From Hygrocybe punicea (taxonomy: Eukaryota; Basidiomycota; Agaricomycetes; Agaricales; Hygrophoraceae), in contig OY744470.1 in assembly GCA_963556145.1 (NCBI GenBank), positions 1,736,001 to 1,800,000 of the forward strand: 64,000 nucleotides of DNA. Reading direction: 5' to 3'. Made by a program: the position numbers and the translations under genes. Below are positions 44,229-55,623 of this stretch, piece after piece (within the stretch, counting starts at the first letter, position 1; the number at the start of each line of letters is the position of its first letter). The notes below the pieces were generated by a model. That model saw only the letters and a program-made list of their open reading frames with translations, was not told the origin of the DNA and did not search any database.

Positions 44229-45205
44229 AGCAACATAAAAAGTAGACAAAATAAAACTATATAGTGGGTCTTCAGTCTTCATCAACCTCCTTGCTTACTA
44301 TCATGTCTGCTGTGCTGCATCATCATGCAATATTCTCAGCCATAAAAGAAATGTTCAAGGAGCAACAGATCAACTGCCAAACATAACTGTCTTCTAAATA
44401 GTATGATAACAATTGACTTACATTTTCTCAACCCTACTTCTCTATGACCTTGAATGCTGTACAACAGATGAGTGATTAACATGAAGACAGCTGTGCTTGT
44501 TGAGTAGGCTAATGTTGCACATAGTATAAACAAGTCTGTTTTCTTTCATTTTATTTGTACGATTGTTACTAACATCAATAAGTGATTAATATATAATTAA
44601 CATATAAGATAATGCATGATATCACATTGAATTTTATGTTTAAAGTAAAAATAATAGTAGGTGGTCAGAAATAAGCTCATTTCATCTAGCATCTAATCAA
44701 TACGTATCTGGCAACCAACTTCTTACACTAATAAGCTCACCTCTCATCTTAGCAACATAAAAGTAGAACAAATAAAACTACATAGAGTGTCTTGAGTCTT
44801 CATTGACATCCTCTCTTACGATTATGTCTTCTGTGCTGCATTATCATACAATCATCTAAGTCATAAAAGAAATGTTTAGGGAGCAACAGGTTAACTGCTA
44901 AACATAACTGCTCCCTAAACAGTATGGTAACAATTGAATTACATTTGCTCAATCCCTACTTCTCCATAACCATGAATGTTGCACAACAGATGATAACATG
45001 AAGACAGTTGTGCTTGGTAAGTAGGCCAATGTTGCACATGGCATAAACAAAGTCTTTTGTCTTTCATTGGATTTTTATTTGTATGATTGTAACAAATATC
45101 AATAAGTGATTTTGCTTGAATTATACAATTAGCATAGCATATAAGATAATATATGTATATAGCAATATCACATTGAATTTTGTGTTTTTCAGTAAAAATA
45201 TCAGT
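44229..45205. repeat. Diverged tandem duplication, period about 522 bp
   Basis: AGCAACATAAAA at 44229 recurs at 44751. Shared words follow in the same order: TGCTGTGCTGCAT, AAAAGAAATGTT, GGAGCAACAG, AACATGAAGACAG, AATGTTGCACAT and ATCAATAAGTGATT. Identity is roughly 80 percent by eye. It lies within gene family copy B. Confidence 0.8.
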
Positions 45206-45251
45206 ACATCATCTAAGTTTAGCCCATTTCTGCTTATATGGCTGATATTTC

Positions 45252-45480
45252 CATATATAGTAATAGTGGTCATATGTGACTATAACTTCTGTGGTCAGCT
45301 CAAAATTTAGCATATATGATGTAAAATTGCCTTATATAGTTAGACTAGTCACAAGTGACTGTCACTATTGTGATCAGCAAAAAATTTGCTATACAATATC
45401 AACAATTACCTTATATGGTTAGATTAGTCACATGTAACTGTCACAACTTGACCAAAATGATTATATTAGTCAGCTGTTCA
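45252..45480. repeat. About 80-bp tandem repeat with TTAGTCACA words
   Basis: Three degenerate units starting CATATATAG (45252), TTATATAGTTAG (45333) and TTATATGGTTAG (45413). Each is followed by GTCACA.GTGACT or similar and a GTGATCAGC-like word. Non-coding. Confidence 0.65.
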
Positions 45481-46344
45481 ATTTGCAGCTGATTCTGACA
45501 AGAATTGAGGCCAGTATGAATATTTTGAATATAATTCCATGGCCCCAACTGTATCTGATTTTCCAGGATCAGAAGTAGAATCATATCTGTTGCCTAAAAA
45601 ATTTTTGTCTATAGGAGATCAACTTTATTAATTAATTAATTAATTACGAACCCTCACTGAACCAGGTCTGATAAAGAACGAGTCTTTTAATAAATTAAAA
45701 GAATTCATAACAGTCTTCTTCTTTGACTTCCCATTTCCATCTGCTTCATCGGCATCAGGCATGTTCTCCTTGTTGCCAGATATGTCACTCTGAATGACTG
45801 TGAGGTTGACAATGGTGTTACCTTTGCCAGATGCTTTCTGTAGCAAGATGAAGTAGTCAGGTTCCATGGAAAGAAGGATACTAGGTTTGGGGATGACACA
45901 AGAGATGTGGAACATGATTTCATAGTTAGTGAACTCAAGAATTGGAGGGCTGAGTGCTGTGGAGATTTTGGTGAGAATTTGTATCTTCAAGGTGTCCTAT
46001 GGCTCATTGGATTTGAGCTGGAATGAAAAATTCTTAGGAACCCATTTTGACACTGCTTTCTTCATCTCAACTGCTGCAAAGACTAAGGTGACATATGTAA
46101 CCACAGTTGGGGCTGCATTATCCACAACCACACTCTGTGTTGTTGTAGGTTTCTAACACTTCTTTGAAGAAGATAAAGTCATAGTAGAAGTGTTTGTTGA
46201 CTGCACTGACTCAGAGCAGTCACTTTCAGTGCCTGTAACATTGGAAGGGGAAAACCTGTTGTTGGTGTTGGTGTCTATGATGCTAGGTTGCTTGTGAGGC
46301 CATTTTCTGGCCTGTCCAATAATGCCAATAGAGATAGACTAGCA

Positions 46345-46450
46345 GTTGAGACACAAAAAAATTTTAAGTCCTGATTTTCCTAATTCATCAAAAAATTGCA
46401 GGAACTGCCATGATTCCTTCAAATGGCTGTAACTGGTTATGAACCAGTTA
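46345..46450. repeat. Inverted-repeat partner of 39780-39890
   Basis: It contains AAGTCCTGATTTTCCTAATT and ATGATTCCTTCAAATGGCTG, the complement of the block near 39.8 kb. Confidence 0.45.
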
Positions 46451-46589
46451 GTAATCTGTCAGGTCTGAGTTCACTTCATATTAGGTTAAATACCCAAGTC
46501 ACGTGTTGCCACTTGCCTTTGTAGACTTCAATGTAGTGGCATTGTAGCTTGAGTTTTTACTTTCAAAAATGGACCCAAATATTAATAAC

Positions 46590-46695
46590 AAGTGTTGCCT
46601 CATTTTGGCTGGTCCAGAAAAGCTGATCCTGGTTTTGCACCAAAAATCAGAACTGGGATCAGCTTTTCCTGACCAGCCAAGTTGAGGCAACACTT
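46590..46695. mobile_element. 106-bp fold-back MITE
   Basis: A near-perfect palindrome: AAGTGTTGCCTCATTTTGGC at the left is mirrored by GTTGAGGCAACACTT at the right, with inner arms AAAAGCTGATCC/GGGATCAGCTTTT. The centre lies near ACCAAAAATCAG. ATAAC-like words flank both sides, but a TSD cannot be fixed. Confidence 0.75.
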
Positions 46696-47439
46696 ATAAT
46701 AACACAAGTCCCCCTCTTCTGACATATGTGTATGGGTTTCTCTTCCCTGAGAATGATTTATCAATGTGAAATCTAATGAAATTCCCCACTTCTCCCTCAT
46801 CCAACCCTCCTGTCTTCCTCCCTCTGCTGAAATCTTCTCCAAAAGTTCAAGTGTTCTTGATGCCACCTCATACCACATCTTATTAACTCAACCAATCTCA
46901 TTGCCAGAAGATTTGATGTCACTAGTACAGCATGCCATCAATGCTCTCAAAGAGGGGTATTTGTCATTTACATACCCAATCAAAATGACTGCAGGGTCCT
47001 CAATGCCAATAAGAATGGCTATGTGCGTGCTAAGCTATTGGTTATCTAGCCTCCATGTTATTCAGGTCAAATAAGAATGGATGTGGGCTTTCAAATGGTT
47101 TGAGGATAAGAGTGGCAGAGACTTTGCACATGCAGCAGTGCTCCTCCAAGAAATCCTTTGGACAGCTCAGCTATTCCATTTGTGATATTCTATATTTCCC
47201 ATTGTGTGTCCATTGCCATATTCCATACCACCTGTGTGTGTGCATGGGTTTCAGCTCCAATCTGCAACCACTTGAATGGATCATCTCATTTGTCCTCATT
47301 TTGCTCTGATTCCATATCCTGTTTGATGTCAGATAGAGTTCATTTGCTGGTCAATGCTTCTCTGGCCCCAGCCTAGGCTTCTTCATGGCTAAGGTTGACC
47401 ACAGGTGTGGGAAGGGTTGAACTAACTAATACTGTACCC
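46696..47439. other. Spacer left of the hAT relic
   Basis: CpG-poor DNA without recognisable coding or repeat structure. A 92-codon minus-strand ORF over 46600-46878 overlaps the fold-back MITE and is not supported. Confidence 0.4.
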
Positions 47440-50400
47440 TTACCCAACAACACTGCACTCCTTAAGGCCCTAGACAGAGAAAAGCTTGAATTATCTTTGG
47501 ACTGAGATGGATGCAGGTAAAATTGAGGAAATGATGGCCTTGTGAGAAGACATGTTCTATTGGAGTTGAGGTAGCTATAGTTGGCACATTGATCAGTTCT
47601 CAATTCTATTGCGAGGTTCTAGACTTACCAGGAACACTCAAAAAATCAAATGCCATTTGCAGGAGAACTGAGTAGCCTTCAGTGTGCTCTACCCACCACT
47701 TCAATGGGTCCTTAACACATTCTATGGGATGCTGGAGATACTGATCAAGTTCATGGGTGAGGGATTGAGCCTGAGCAGGCCCCAAGGCTGGCTTCAAATT
47801 GCATAATCCTCCCAACCAAACCAGGCAAGAGTCTGACAAGACAAAGGATGAGTTCTTGGGTTTTGCTTCAGCCACTTTGAATGCCCTTATTCAGGCTGAG
47901 GAGAGAGAACTTAGGTCCAAGTTGGGGCTTCATCTGTTTTGCTGTTTGGATGTGGGACTGCTGGAGTATGAGCCTCATACTTTTTACTATTGGGCCTGTG
48001 AATTGGATCGCACTCAGAATGCATCTCTGTAGGTATGTGGAGTCACCCACAAGGCAACCTATATCCATGAAATCATCACTGTCACTGTCAGGCATGTGGT
48101 GTAAATTTATCAGTTAGATCACAGTTAAATAGGTTGAATACGTACAATTGCACTAGAAGATGCTTCATTCGTGTCCTTGTTCCTCTCCCACTTGTTCACA
48201 TAATTAGCAATGAACTCTTTGAAAACTAAGTCTTTTGCCTGTTCAATCCAATCTTTCTGCTATTCTGGAGACTGGGGTGTAACACTAAGAGAACAAGTGA
48301 AAATGGTATAACAAGATAGTGAATTGATGACAAACCCATCGCAATGCAATATATTGCAGATGAGTATGTATGTAAATAATATTGGTCCATTTTCTTGAAT
48401 GCTAAACCCATTTTGGCTACAATCACAGGGTGGCAAGATGTCTTGGATTGAGGATTGAGGGTGCTAGTAATCTTGTCCATGACAGGAATTACAGACATGA
48501 CACTGGCAGAATCATGAGAGAAAAACAGCATTGTTTTCTTGTATTGCTGGTAATCTTAGGTCAGTTAACAATAGCCCTGGTGTAGAGAATGACTTACTTG
48601 AAGGACTACAAGAAGATCTTGGACAATTAGTCAATCTTCATTGTCTAACTCATAGCACTGCAACTTCAACTTCTTGTCAGCTGCCACCTTGTCAATTGGT
48701 TTGCAGTACATTCAGGAGAAGTTGAGCATGTTGTATGTATAATTCCATTGTGTCACAATGTTGCAGGAAATGAGTCTAGGCTTGAGTTTGTTGGAAACAC
48801 AGGCTCGTTGTCAGGCAGGGGGGCAATAGTGGTAGAATGAATCACAGCAAATGCCAGCTTTCAAAGCTTTTGAGTAGTGAGTAAATGCTAATATATCAGT
48901 TACTGTCTCATGTACAGCAGCCATGTCAGCCAAAAGACCTTCTTGTTCTTCTTGACTGAGCTCTGTGAAATTATTGCTTTCTTCCCCATCATCACCAATG
49001 TCATCTTCTGATTCATACATCTTTTCTTCATCCACATCAGAATTGTCATCTTCCAGTTCTAGTATTTCTTCAGCACTGTTCTCTTCAGAGCTGCCAATAG
49101 ATGCCAACTATGACAGTCCCAGGTTGAATGGACCAAGAAGGGTCTTTGCAAAAAGCCAAATGGTGTGATTGAAGCATTGTATGTGGTTTTCATCTTCTTG
49201 TGGACAGTGAGTGACCTCAGACTGTTTGTCATTTGCAGATGCATTGTCTGCATTCATAGCATACACCTGGCTATATTCATCAATATCATAATAGATTACA
49301 AATACTAACCTTGTGATCAATTCTGTGATGCTCCAACATTTTCTGGAAAGCATTTGCAAGTGCAACACCAGTGTGAGGTTGTAAAAATGTTAGCTAAATA
49401 CAAATTTGAGCTGTATAGCTCATCTCAGGTAATTCATCAATGTCAAGTAACAAACGAATCATCTCTCCCTGGTGCTGAAGATGCACAGTCCACCCCACCA
49501 TGGCCTGATGATTTGGTGAGGTCCATGTATCTGTCATAATGTGTAGACAGCCAGGGTATGTCTGTTTCCATATATGTCTTGCAGGCAAACATGGATAGAT
49601 GTATTAGTATACTCACATGAAGGAGACCCCTGACCCTTTCATGGCACTTATTACATGATACTTTGATGTCATGAATGATTGTTGTGTGTTCTGATAGAGA
49701 AAGATGTGACCATCCTGCTGTGAGCAGTTCACAAGTGCTTGATCATTTATGATGTTGGTGGGCCAATTGTTCTCCATGACCCACCTCATGACATGAGCCC
49801 TAAGGGAATGTTAGTCAAAGTTTGAACAAAAAACAAGGTATTTGACCACAGCTCTGTGCTTATATGTGCATGATAGGAAACACATACAGGTTTCTGGTCT
49901 TGAAGGACAAAAGCTATAAAAATAGTGCTATTCTGGGAACTCTGAGCACCAGTTGAAAGCTTCATAGTGTCATGACCAAAGTGCTTAATTGCATGACTCT
50001 TGAGGTTGGCCATGGAGGACTTGTCTTTGGAATCCTGATTATATCAAACTCTGCCAATTGAAGTCTTGCACATGTGAGTGTTGCATGTGAAGAAGTGATA
50101 GAGATGTCCCTTATGATACTGAATGGTAATCTCAGGTTTGAAAAGCCATAGATTATGGATTGCCAATTTTTCTGGAATACCTCTGAATGGAGCATGAGAA
50201 TTGTGAGAGAGAAAAATAAAGATCTACTCACCAAGTTGCTGCTCAGGGCTGACCTTCTCTTCTACCTCCCCAAGATCAGTATCTACAACATCAGTTTCAA
50301 TGTCAATGTTTGAGGAGCTTTCATCCACATCAATCACATCAGAGTTGGAGGAGTCATTAGTAGACATAGCACAAGAAGATTGGGGACTAGATAAGGACTG

Positions 50401-50526
50401 CTGGAGAGATGTGCTAGCCTTCTTGATGGTTTTCTGGACTGAGGTAGCCTTCTGCAAGACAGTGGATTTCTTGGAGTGGACAGAGGCATTGTTAGATTTG
50501 TTAGCCATGGGTGGTGAACTTGCCAT
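47440..50526 (-). pseudogene. hAT superfamily transposase relic
   Basis: Read on the minus strand. The start is MASSPPMANKSNNASVH with a Ser/Asp-rich N-terminus (50526-50224). A BED-type zinc finger follows with C..C (TCNTHMC) and H..H (HAIKHFG) at about 50200-49970, then VMENNWPTNIINDQALVN. The RNase-H fold begins with TDTWTSPNHQAMVGW (first Asp) and NADNASANDKQ (second Asp), then CFNHTIWLFAKTLL. An acidic insertion (SDVDEEKMYESEDD) precedes PVMDKITSTLNPQSKTS, DPLKWWVEHTEGY and the C-terminal dimerisation helices (TPIEHVFSQGHHFL, IIQAFLCLG) at about 47440. Many stops and frame changes occur. Length and order fit a complete hAT transposase that has decayed in place. Confidence 0.85.
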
Positions 50527-50949
50527 GTTGATACCAGTGGGCCCTTGTTATATCCTGCAAGTTCCCCTCTGAGATGCAGACTAATCATGAAGTTAATTGC
50601 CATTGACAGAGTCAGAGCAATAAGTAACTCACTATATACAAAGTAGCTAGAGTCACAATGGTCAACAATAGCCTTGACAATAACAGTTGCAGAGTCAATC
50701 ACTAAAATGGTGATGTGGTGGTCCAAGTCAGACTCAGAGAACAATAAAGTGTTATTATAATTATAACAATAGGTGTAACAATAGGTGTAACCAAGAGCCA
50801 TGTACTGACTTGGAAATGCTCTCTGTGCATGATGAATCAAGGGAGTTCAGCAGGCTGAAATAATAAATGACATCACAATTACAATGACTATCTGTCTGCC
50901 TAGTACTGAGGTAAAAACACATGTTAAACCTGTGAACCATATCCTCGGG

Positions 50950-51900
50950 TCATGGTATGCCATCAGTTGAGAAATCTGAAACCATACCCAAACCTGAGTC
51001 ACCCTTATAAGGAAACCCACAGGTGGACCTTGACTCATGGTTAACCTTATTTGTGGCTTTTGTTACTTTCTTCACAACAGCTTCCCTCTTCAGACTACTT
51101 GCCCTTGCCTTCCCAGTCCATCCTGCTTTCTCAGTGGCTAGCTCCTTTGTCGACAATCCACATCATCATATGAGCCTCTTGCATCAATCACACATGTACC
51201 CTGTGATTCCACAACAAACTGCATTGGTGGATACATACGCATCACATTGTCAGATCCAGTATGACCTCATAAACTATGGATCAATTTGGAACTCCAGTTA
51301 TATGAATTTATGGAATATTGCTTACCCCCAGAATCCTGCCCTTCAGTCCCATGTCCCCATGGCATTTGAAAAGTTGTCCCCACTATTGTACTTGCCATGG
51401 ATGGTTTTGTTGTCCCAAAACTTTGATCTCATCAAATTTGCATTGTTGTTCATTGTTGTTCCCAATTATCATCCTTGTCTCTGTCATCATTTCTGTGATT
51501 TCCATGATGTTTGGATTTTTCCCAGCTGCTTTCCACTGCCTGAGTTGCTACTTCTGCTTCCTTTTCTGCTGCCCTTGCCACTGCTGCTTCCTCCTTGATC
51601 CACCTCACTGCCACTTCCACCTGTATCCCATCCATCTCCTCTCATTGCTCCTGGCATTCCACCACCTCCACTGCCCATTGCCTTGCCATCTCCTCCTCAT
51701 ACATCTGGTCCTCTACATGCAATGCCTCCTCTACTTCCCAACATGTCACCTCTTCCCTCTCCCACTTGATGAATGCTTCCCTGTTCCACAGCCATTCCTT
51801 GACCTTGACCACCATTTCCCCACCTGTTGAGAAGTCCCTCTGTTCTGCTACCTTGATCCCATGGTTCCAGATTTCTGTTGTTATGTTTCTGTAGTTCTGC
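50950..51900 (-). pseudogene. Acidic coiled-coil ORF relic of unknown function
   Basis: Minus-strand frames give a Glu/Ala/Val-rich helix (EVAVRWIKEEAAVARAAEK, preceded by KWEREEVTCWEVEEALHVED) interrupted by a stop. A Lys-rich tail follows (ATEKAGWTGKARASSLKREA, ATNKVNHESRSTCGF). It lies upstream of the hAT relic in the same orientation and may be a transposon accessory ORF. No family is recognised. The plus-strand ORFs here are complements of this composition. Confidence 0.35.
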
Positions 51901-52179
51901 TATTGACTAGCATTAGCTCATGCTGTGTGAGGTATCAGAATTGCTTACCATAGCTCACTGCTGTCTTGTTACCCATTGCTAAGCTTCATCCTCAAATCTG
52001 TCTTATGTAGTGTTGATTCTGGCTGCATCAACTTTCCAAGTCCTAAATTTGTTTAGGCTCGGTCTTATACAACCTGAGCCACCAAAATCAAAATTCCACT
52101 CTATTGTCACGGCAAATGCCAAATTTGGCTCTGTTTGCTCCTTCAAGCACAACGACTTCAGTACGGCTTCGATGTTGAT

Positions 52180-52598
52180 TAGTGTTGCTGAAGTTCAGTT
52201 CAGTTCAGAAACAGGTTTGGAGCATATTTGTGAAATATCTCAAGGAGATTAATTTTGCATTTGCCCGGAATTTTTTTGATGGCTTCTTTAACACTTTAAA
52301 TTCTCTTGTATGAGTTGTGCCTGAAGGGAATGTAAAAATTGAAATTTATAAAAATGCAAAAGAGGGTGTAAGTCCGAGGTTTTTCAAAAAATCAAAAAAC
52401 CTCGGACTTACACCCTCTTTTGCATTTTTATAAATTTCAATTTTTACATTCCCTTCAGGCACAACTCATACAAGAGAATTTAAAGTGATACAGAAGCCAT
52501 CAAAAAAAATCTGGGCAAATGCAAATTAATCTCCTTGAGATATTTCACAAATATGCTCCAAACCTGTTTCTGAACTGAACTGAACTTCAGCAACACTA
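52180..52598. mobile_element. 419-bp palindromic MITE, hAT-like ends
   Basis: Almost perfect inverted halves: TAGTGTTGCTGAAGTTCAGT at the left and the complement at the right, with a centre at about 52383-52400 (GAGGTTTTTCAAAAAATC). ATGTTGAT (8 bp) is duplicated at 52172-52179 and 52599-52606. An 8-bp TSD with TAG..CTA ends fits hAT. The arms differ at only a few sites, so it is young compared with its surroundings. Confidence 0.92.
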
Positions 52599-52623
52599 AT
52601 GTTGATGGATCAACAATTTCTCG

Positions 52624-53336
52624 TCCCTTCCCTTATCTCTGGATAGCTCAGGTGAAGATCCAAGCCATTTGGAGATGAGCATGCCTGAAAATTGGTGGCT
52701 GGGCACTCCTAGCCCTCCGGTAAGTGTTCTTTTGTGTTTGAATTTAACTGGTAGACCAATGCAGGTAAACGACCACCAACGCTGCCAATATCCTGATCCC
52801 AACTGCATCCGCAACATCAACGACATCAACACCACAGCTGATGTGTGACACAGCAACCCCAAATGTCCCTCCCCTTATCTCTGGATAGCCCAGGTGAAGA
52901 TCCAAGCCGTTTGGAGACGAGCATGCCCAAAAATTGGTGGCTGGGCACTCCCATCTCCCTGGTAAGTGTTCTTTTGTGTTTGAATTTAATTACCAATGCA
53001 GGTAAATGACCACCAACACTGCCAATACCCAACTGCATCCACAACATCAATGACATCAACACCACGGCCGATGCACAATGCGGCAACCCCAAATGTCCCT
53101 CCCCTTATCTCTGGAAAGCCCAGGTGAAGATCCAAGCCATTTGGAGATGAGCATACCCAAAAATTGGTGGCTGGGCACTCCCAGCCCTCCAGTAAGTGTT
53201 CTTTTTTGTGTTTGAATTTAACTACCAACACAGGTAAACAACCACCAACGCCACAAATACCCTGATCCCAACTGCATCCACAACATCAACAACATCAACA
53301 CCATGGCCAACGCGCAATGCAGCAACCCCAAATGTC
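52624..53336. repeat. Three tandem units of about 235 bp
   Basis: Units start at 52624, 52867 and 53097 with CCCTCCCCTTATCTCTGGA. Each runs through GGTGAAGATCCAAGCC, TTGGTGGCTGGGCACTCCC, AAGTGTTCTTTTGTG and CCACCAACxCTGCCAATA to GCAACCCCAAATGT. Identity is high (about 90 percent by eye). The AAGTGTTC..GCAGGTAA part looks intron-like, so the unit may derive from a short gene. Confidence 0.85.
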
Positions 53337-55623
53337 TACCCACAGCACATCAAACATGCCCACACAACATGCATTAGTATTTTTTTCTATCACGTATAAT
53401 TCTTTTTCTTCTTGTTGTTTAACAGGACACAGGGCTACTAATACCCTGGCCAATGCCAACACCATTACACGCCAGAACCACCTATGCCAGCACCACATGA
53501 TACTTGTGCTGGCGCCACACTGATCAACGACGCCAGCGCCGGCAGATCCACGCAATGCCACCACCAGCGGTATCACATAGCAATGATGCCAGCACCAAGA
53601 CCAGCCCCAGTGCTAGCACAGCAGCGCCATTGCCAACAGGACCAATAGGGCCAACAGCACCAGCAATGCTGTAGAGGCTCCGGATCGTGTGGATTCATTT
53701 CCCCTTCATATCTGACACCGCTCCCATCCATTCCCATTCCTATATCATTGATTCCGCTTGATTCCGCTCATTTCTATCAATTCCACTCCGGATTCTGCCT
53801 CCAGAATCGTTCCTACACACAATGCAATGTCCCTAATGACCCAGAATCAGTACGTTTATGGTTATATATCATGTATCTTTGTTTCCCATCTCCTAGTACA
53901 TAGCACTCTTCCTATCCTCCACTCCACTCCAACCCTATCATTTAACAGCCTTCGCTTGTAGTACATAGTTACTACAGCACAGGATCCCTCACAGTAGTAT
54001 AAAAGTAGCACATTTATATTACAAAAGTATATAGAAAATACAGGTTATTACAGCGCACTTCAGTTCTATTTCTTAGTCCACTCTTCATATCGTCTACACC
54101 ACTCTTCGTCCTTTTCATGCTCTCCCTCTGATTCCAGAACCCCTAGATTCGGGTTGGATTGACTAGACCTCTCTAAAGAAACTGAATTCCTCTGATCACT
54201 TCTTAGCTGATCACCCATTTCGTAAATTCCTCTTCCGGGTCTACAACTGAACTCACCGTCACAATGCTATGGAGATTGCAGCAGGGGTAAAGAAGGCAGA
54301 ATGCACAGCAGGCCACTCACTGCTTTATGGTATTTTTTTTATTCATTTTTCTACAGACTGACTCAGTAGCATGACCACAACATAGATCCAGGACTGCACA
54401 GCTATCCAAGTTTGCATCAGGAGGGTGTCAGGGGAAGATAACAATGTGAATGAGAAGGTATAGCGGGGTCAACAGGGCAGAATGTGCAAGGGTGGTGGGT
54501 TTAGTATGTGGTTCAGTAACATAGGGCTAGTGAGCAATATACTATATATGCAAAATTGAACCTGTGTATCTCGTTGAGTCTGAGCACATCATTTTGAAGT
54601 CAGCTCCTCACAACTTCAACATGCAACAATCTGTCCTACTCCTCATTATGTTCTTCATTTTATCACAAATCCTGCTGCCATTTGTGCTTTGTAATGTGTA
54701 TCTGCCCCTCTGTCAAATAGAGAGCTCTTCCATATAAGTTTTAAACTATGCATTTCATTTTTTTCAGACAAAATGTATCTTGCCCGGGGACCTCATCCCA
54801 GTGGTTGCTCGGTTGGTGAGTAGTTACACCTTTAACACATGTTGGTTTCAATCTCAGGTGTTTTACGGGCCTTCGTGAGTGTTTTTTCATTGGAGAAATA
54901 TTCATCCGAGACTCAGAATGGCTGCCCCAACTTGTTTGTTCTACCTTCTTTCTATGTCCCAATCAATACAGCTGATATTTATCTTGTTATAGTGAGGAAC
55001 CTTTGCTGCTACAAACAGGGTTTCACCAACCACCACACACATGCTCTGAGGACCCTCGCAATGAGCCAGTGGGCAAGCCTATTTTGTCTGGTTATGTCGT
55101 GAGTTCCCAAAATTCCTCACATAACCAATACTGATCATCTTTGTACATCAGGATGAACATTTTGGTAAAAAAAAACATTTTGGCCCATGGCATCATCACA
55201 TCCTGTGAGTGATCAGTTGGAACTAATCACTATTTGTCATTCTCATTCATTCTAAAGGTGTTTCCTTTGGCAACTTCCTTCTCAGAATGTTGTATGTCTC
55301 CTTTCTGCTGGTAGCAGATGTCTTTTTGTGCACTGCACATGTCCTTTGCCTGAATTGGGTGTCTGTCCTCTGCCCAAATTGGGTGTCTGTCCTCTGCCCA
55401 AATTGGGTGCTTGTCGTCTACCCAAATTGGGTCTTTATACATGTCTTCTGCTAGCATAGGTACACAATCTATGTCACTGTCATGCAATGTTCCCATTCTT
55501 GGGTGTCAACTGAATTCTGCTGTCAATACACAGACACCACCATTCTTGAATCCTTTGTTATTATTTTACAAACCCTCTTGTTAAAGGGAACCATTATGGA
55601 CTATAGATGGCTATTGCATCTTT
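53337..55623. other. Helitron upstream region; no clear gene
   Basis: It contains a CCA/GCC triplet-rich tract (53440-53680), an ATTCCGxTT-rich tract (53690-53800) and three to four 24-bp units around AATTGGGTGTCTGTCCTCTG (55345-55440). The rest is AT-rich and without supported coding sequence. The 5' end of the Helitron probably lies here, but an insertion boundary cannot be fixed. Confidence 0.4.

Larger units (their letters stand above)
43357..46330 (-). pseudogene. Repetitive Agaricomycete gene family, copy B (decayed, internally expanded)
   Basis: Minus-strand pieces in order: 46060-45640 (ILTKISTALSPPILEFTNYE, then acidic and Lys-rich residues), 44154-43850 (ALQKHWTCGQKQPTGQGTYC, SHVPLSHEQLDCWAAAI) and 43548-43357 (ITIAEFCWQCELDEGIIPKF, GEIAALCDAIECW, a SAM-like helical end). 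The Cys/His block followed by WAAAI parallels copy A. Between the first two pieces about 1.5 kb of AT-rich tandem duplication (44160-45500) has been inserted. Function is unknown. Confidence 0.55.
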
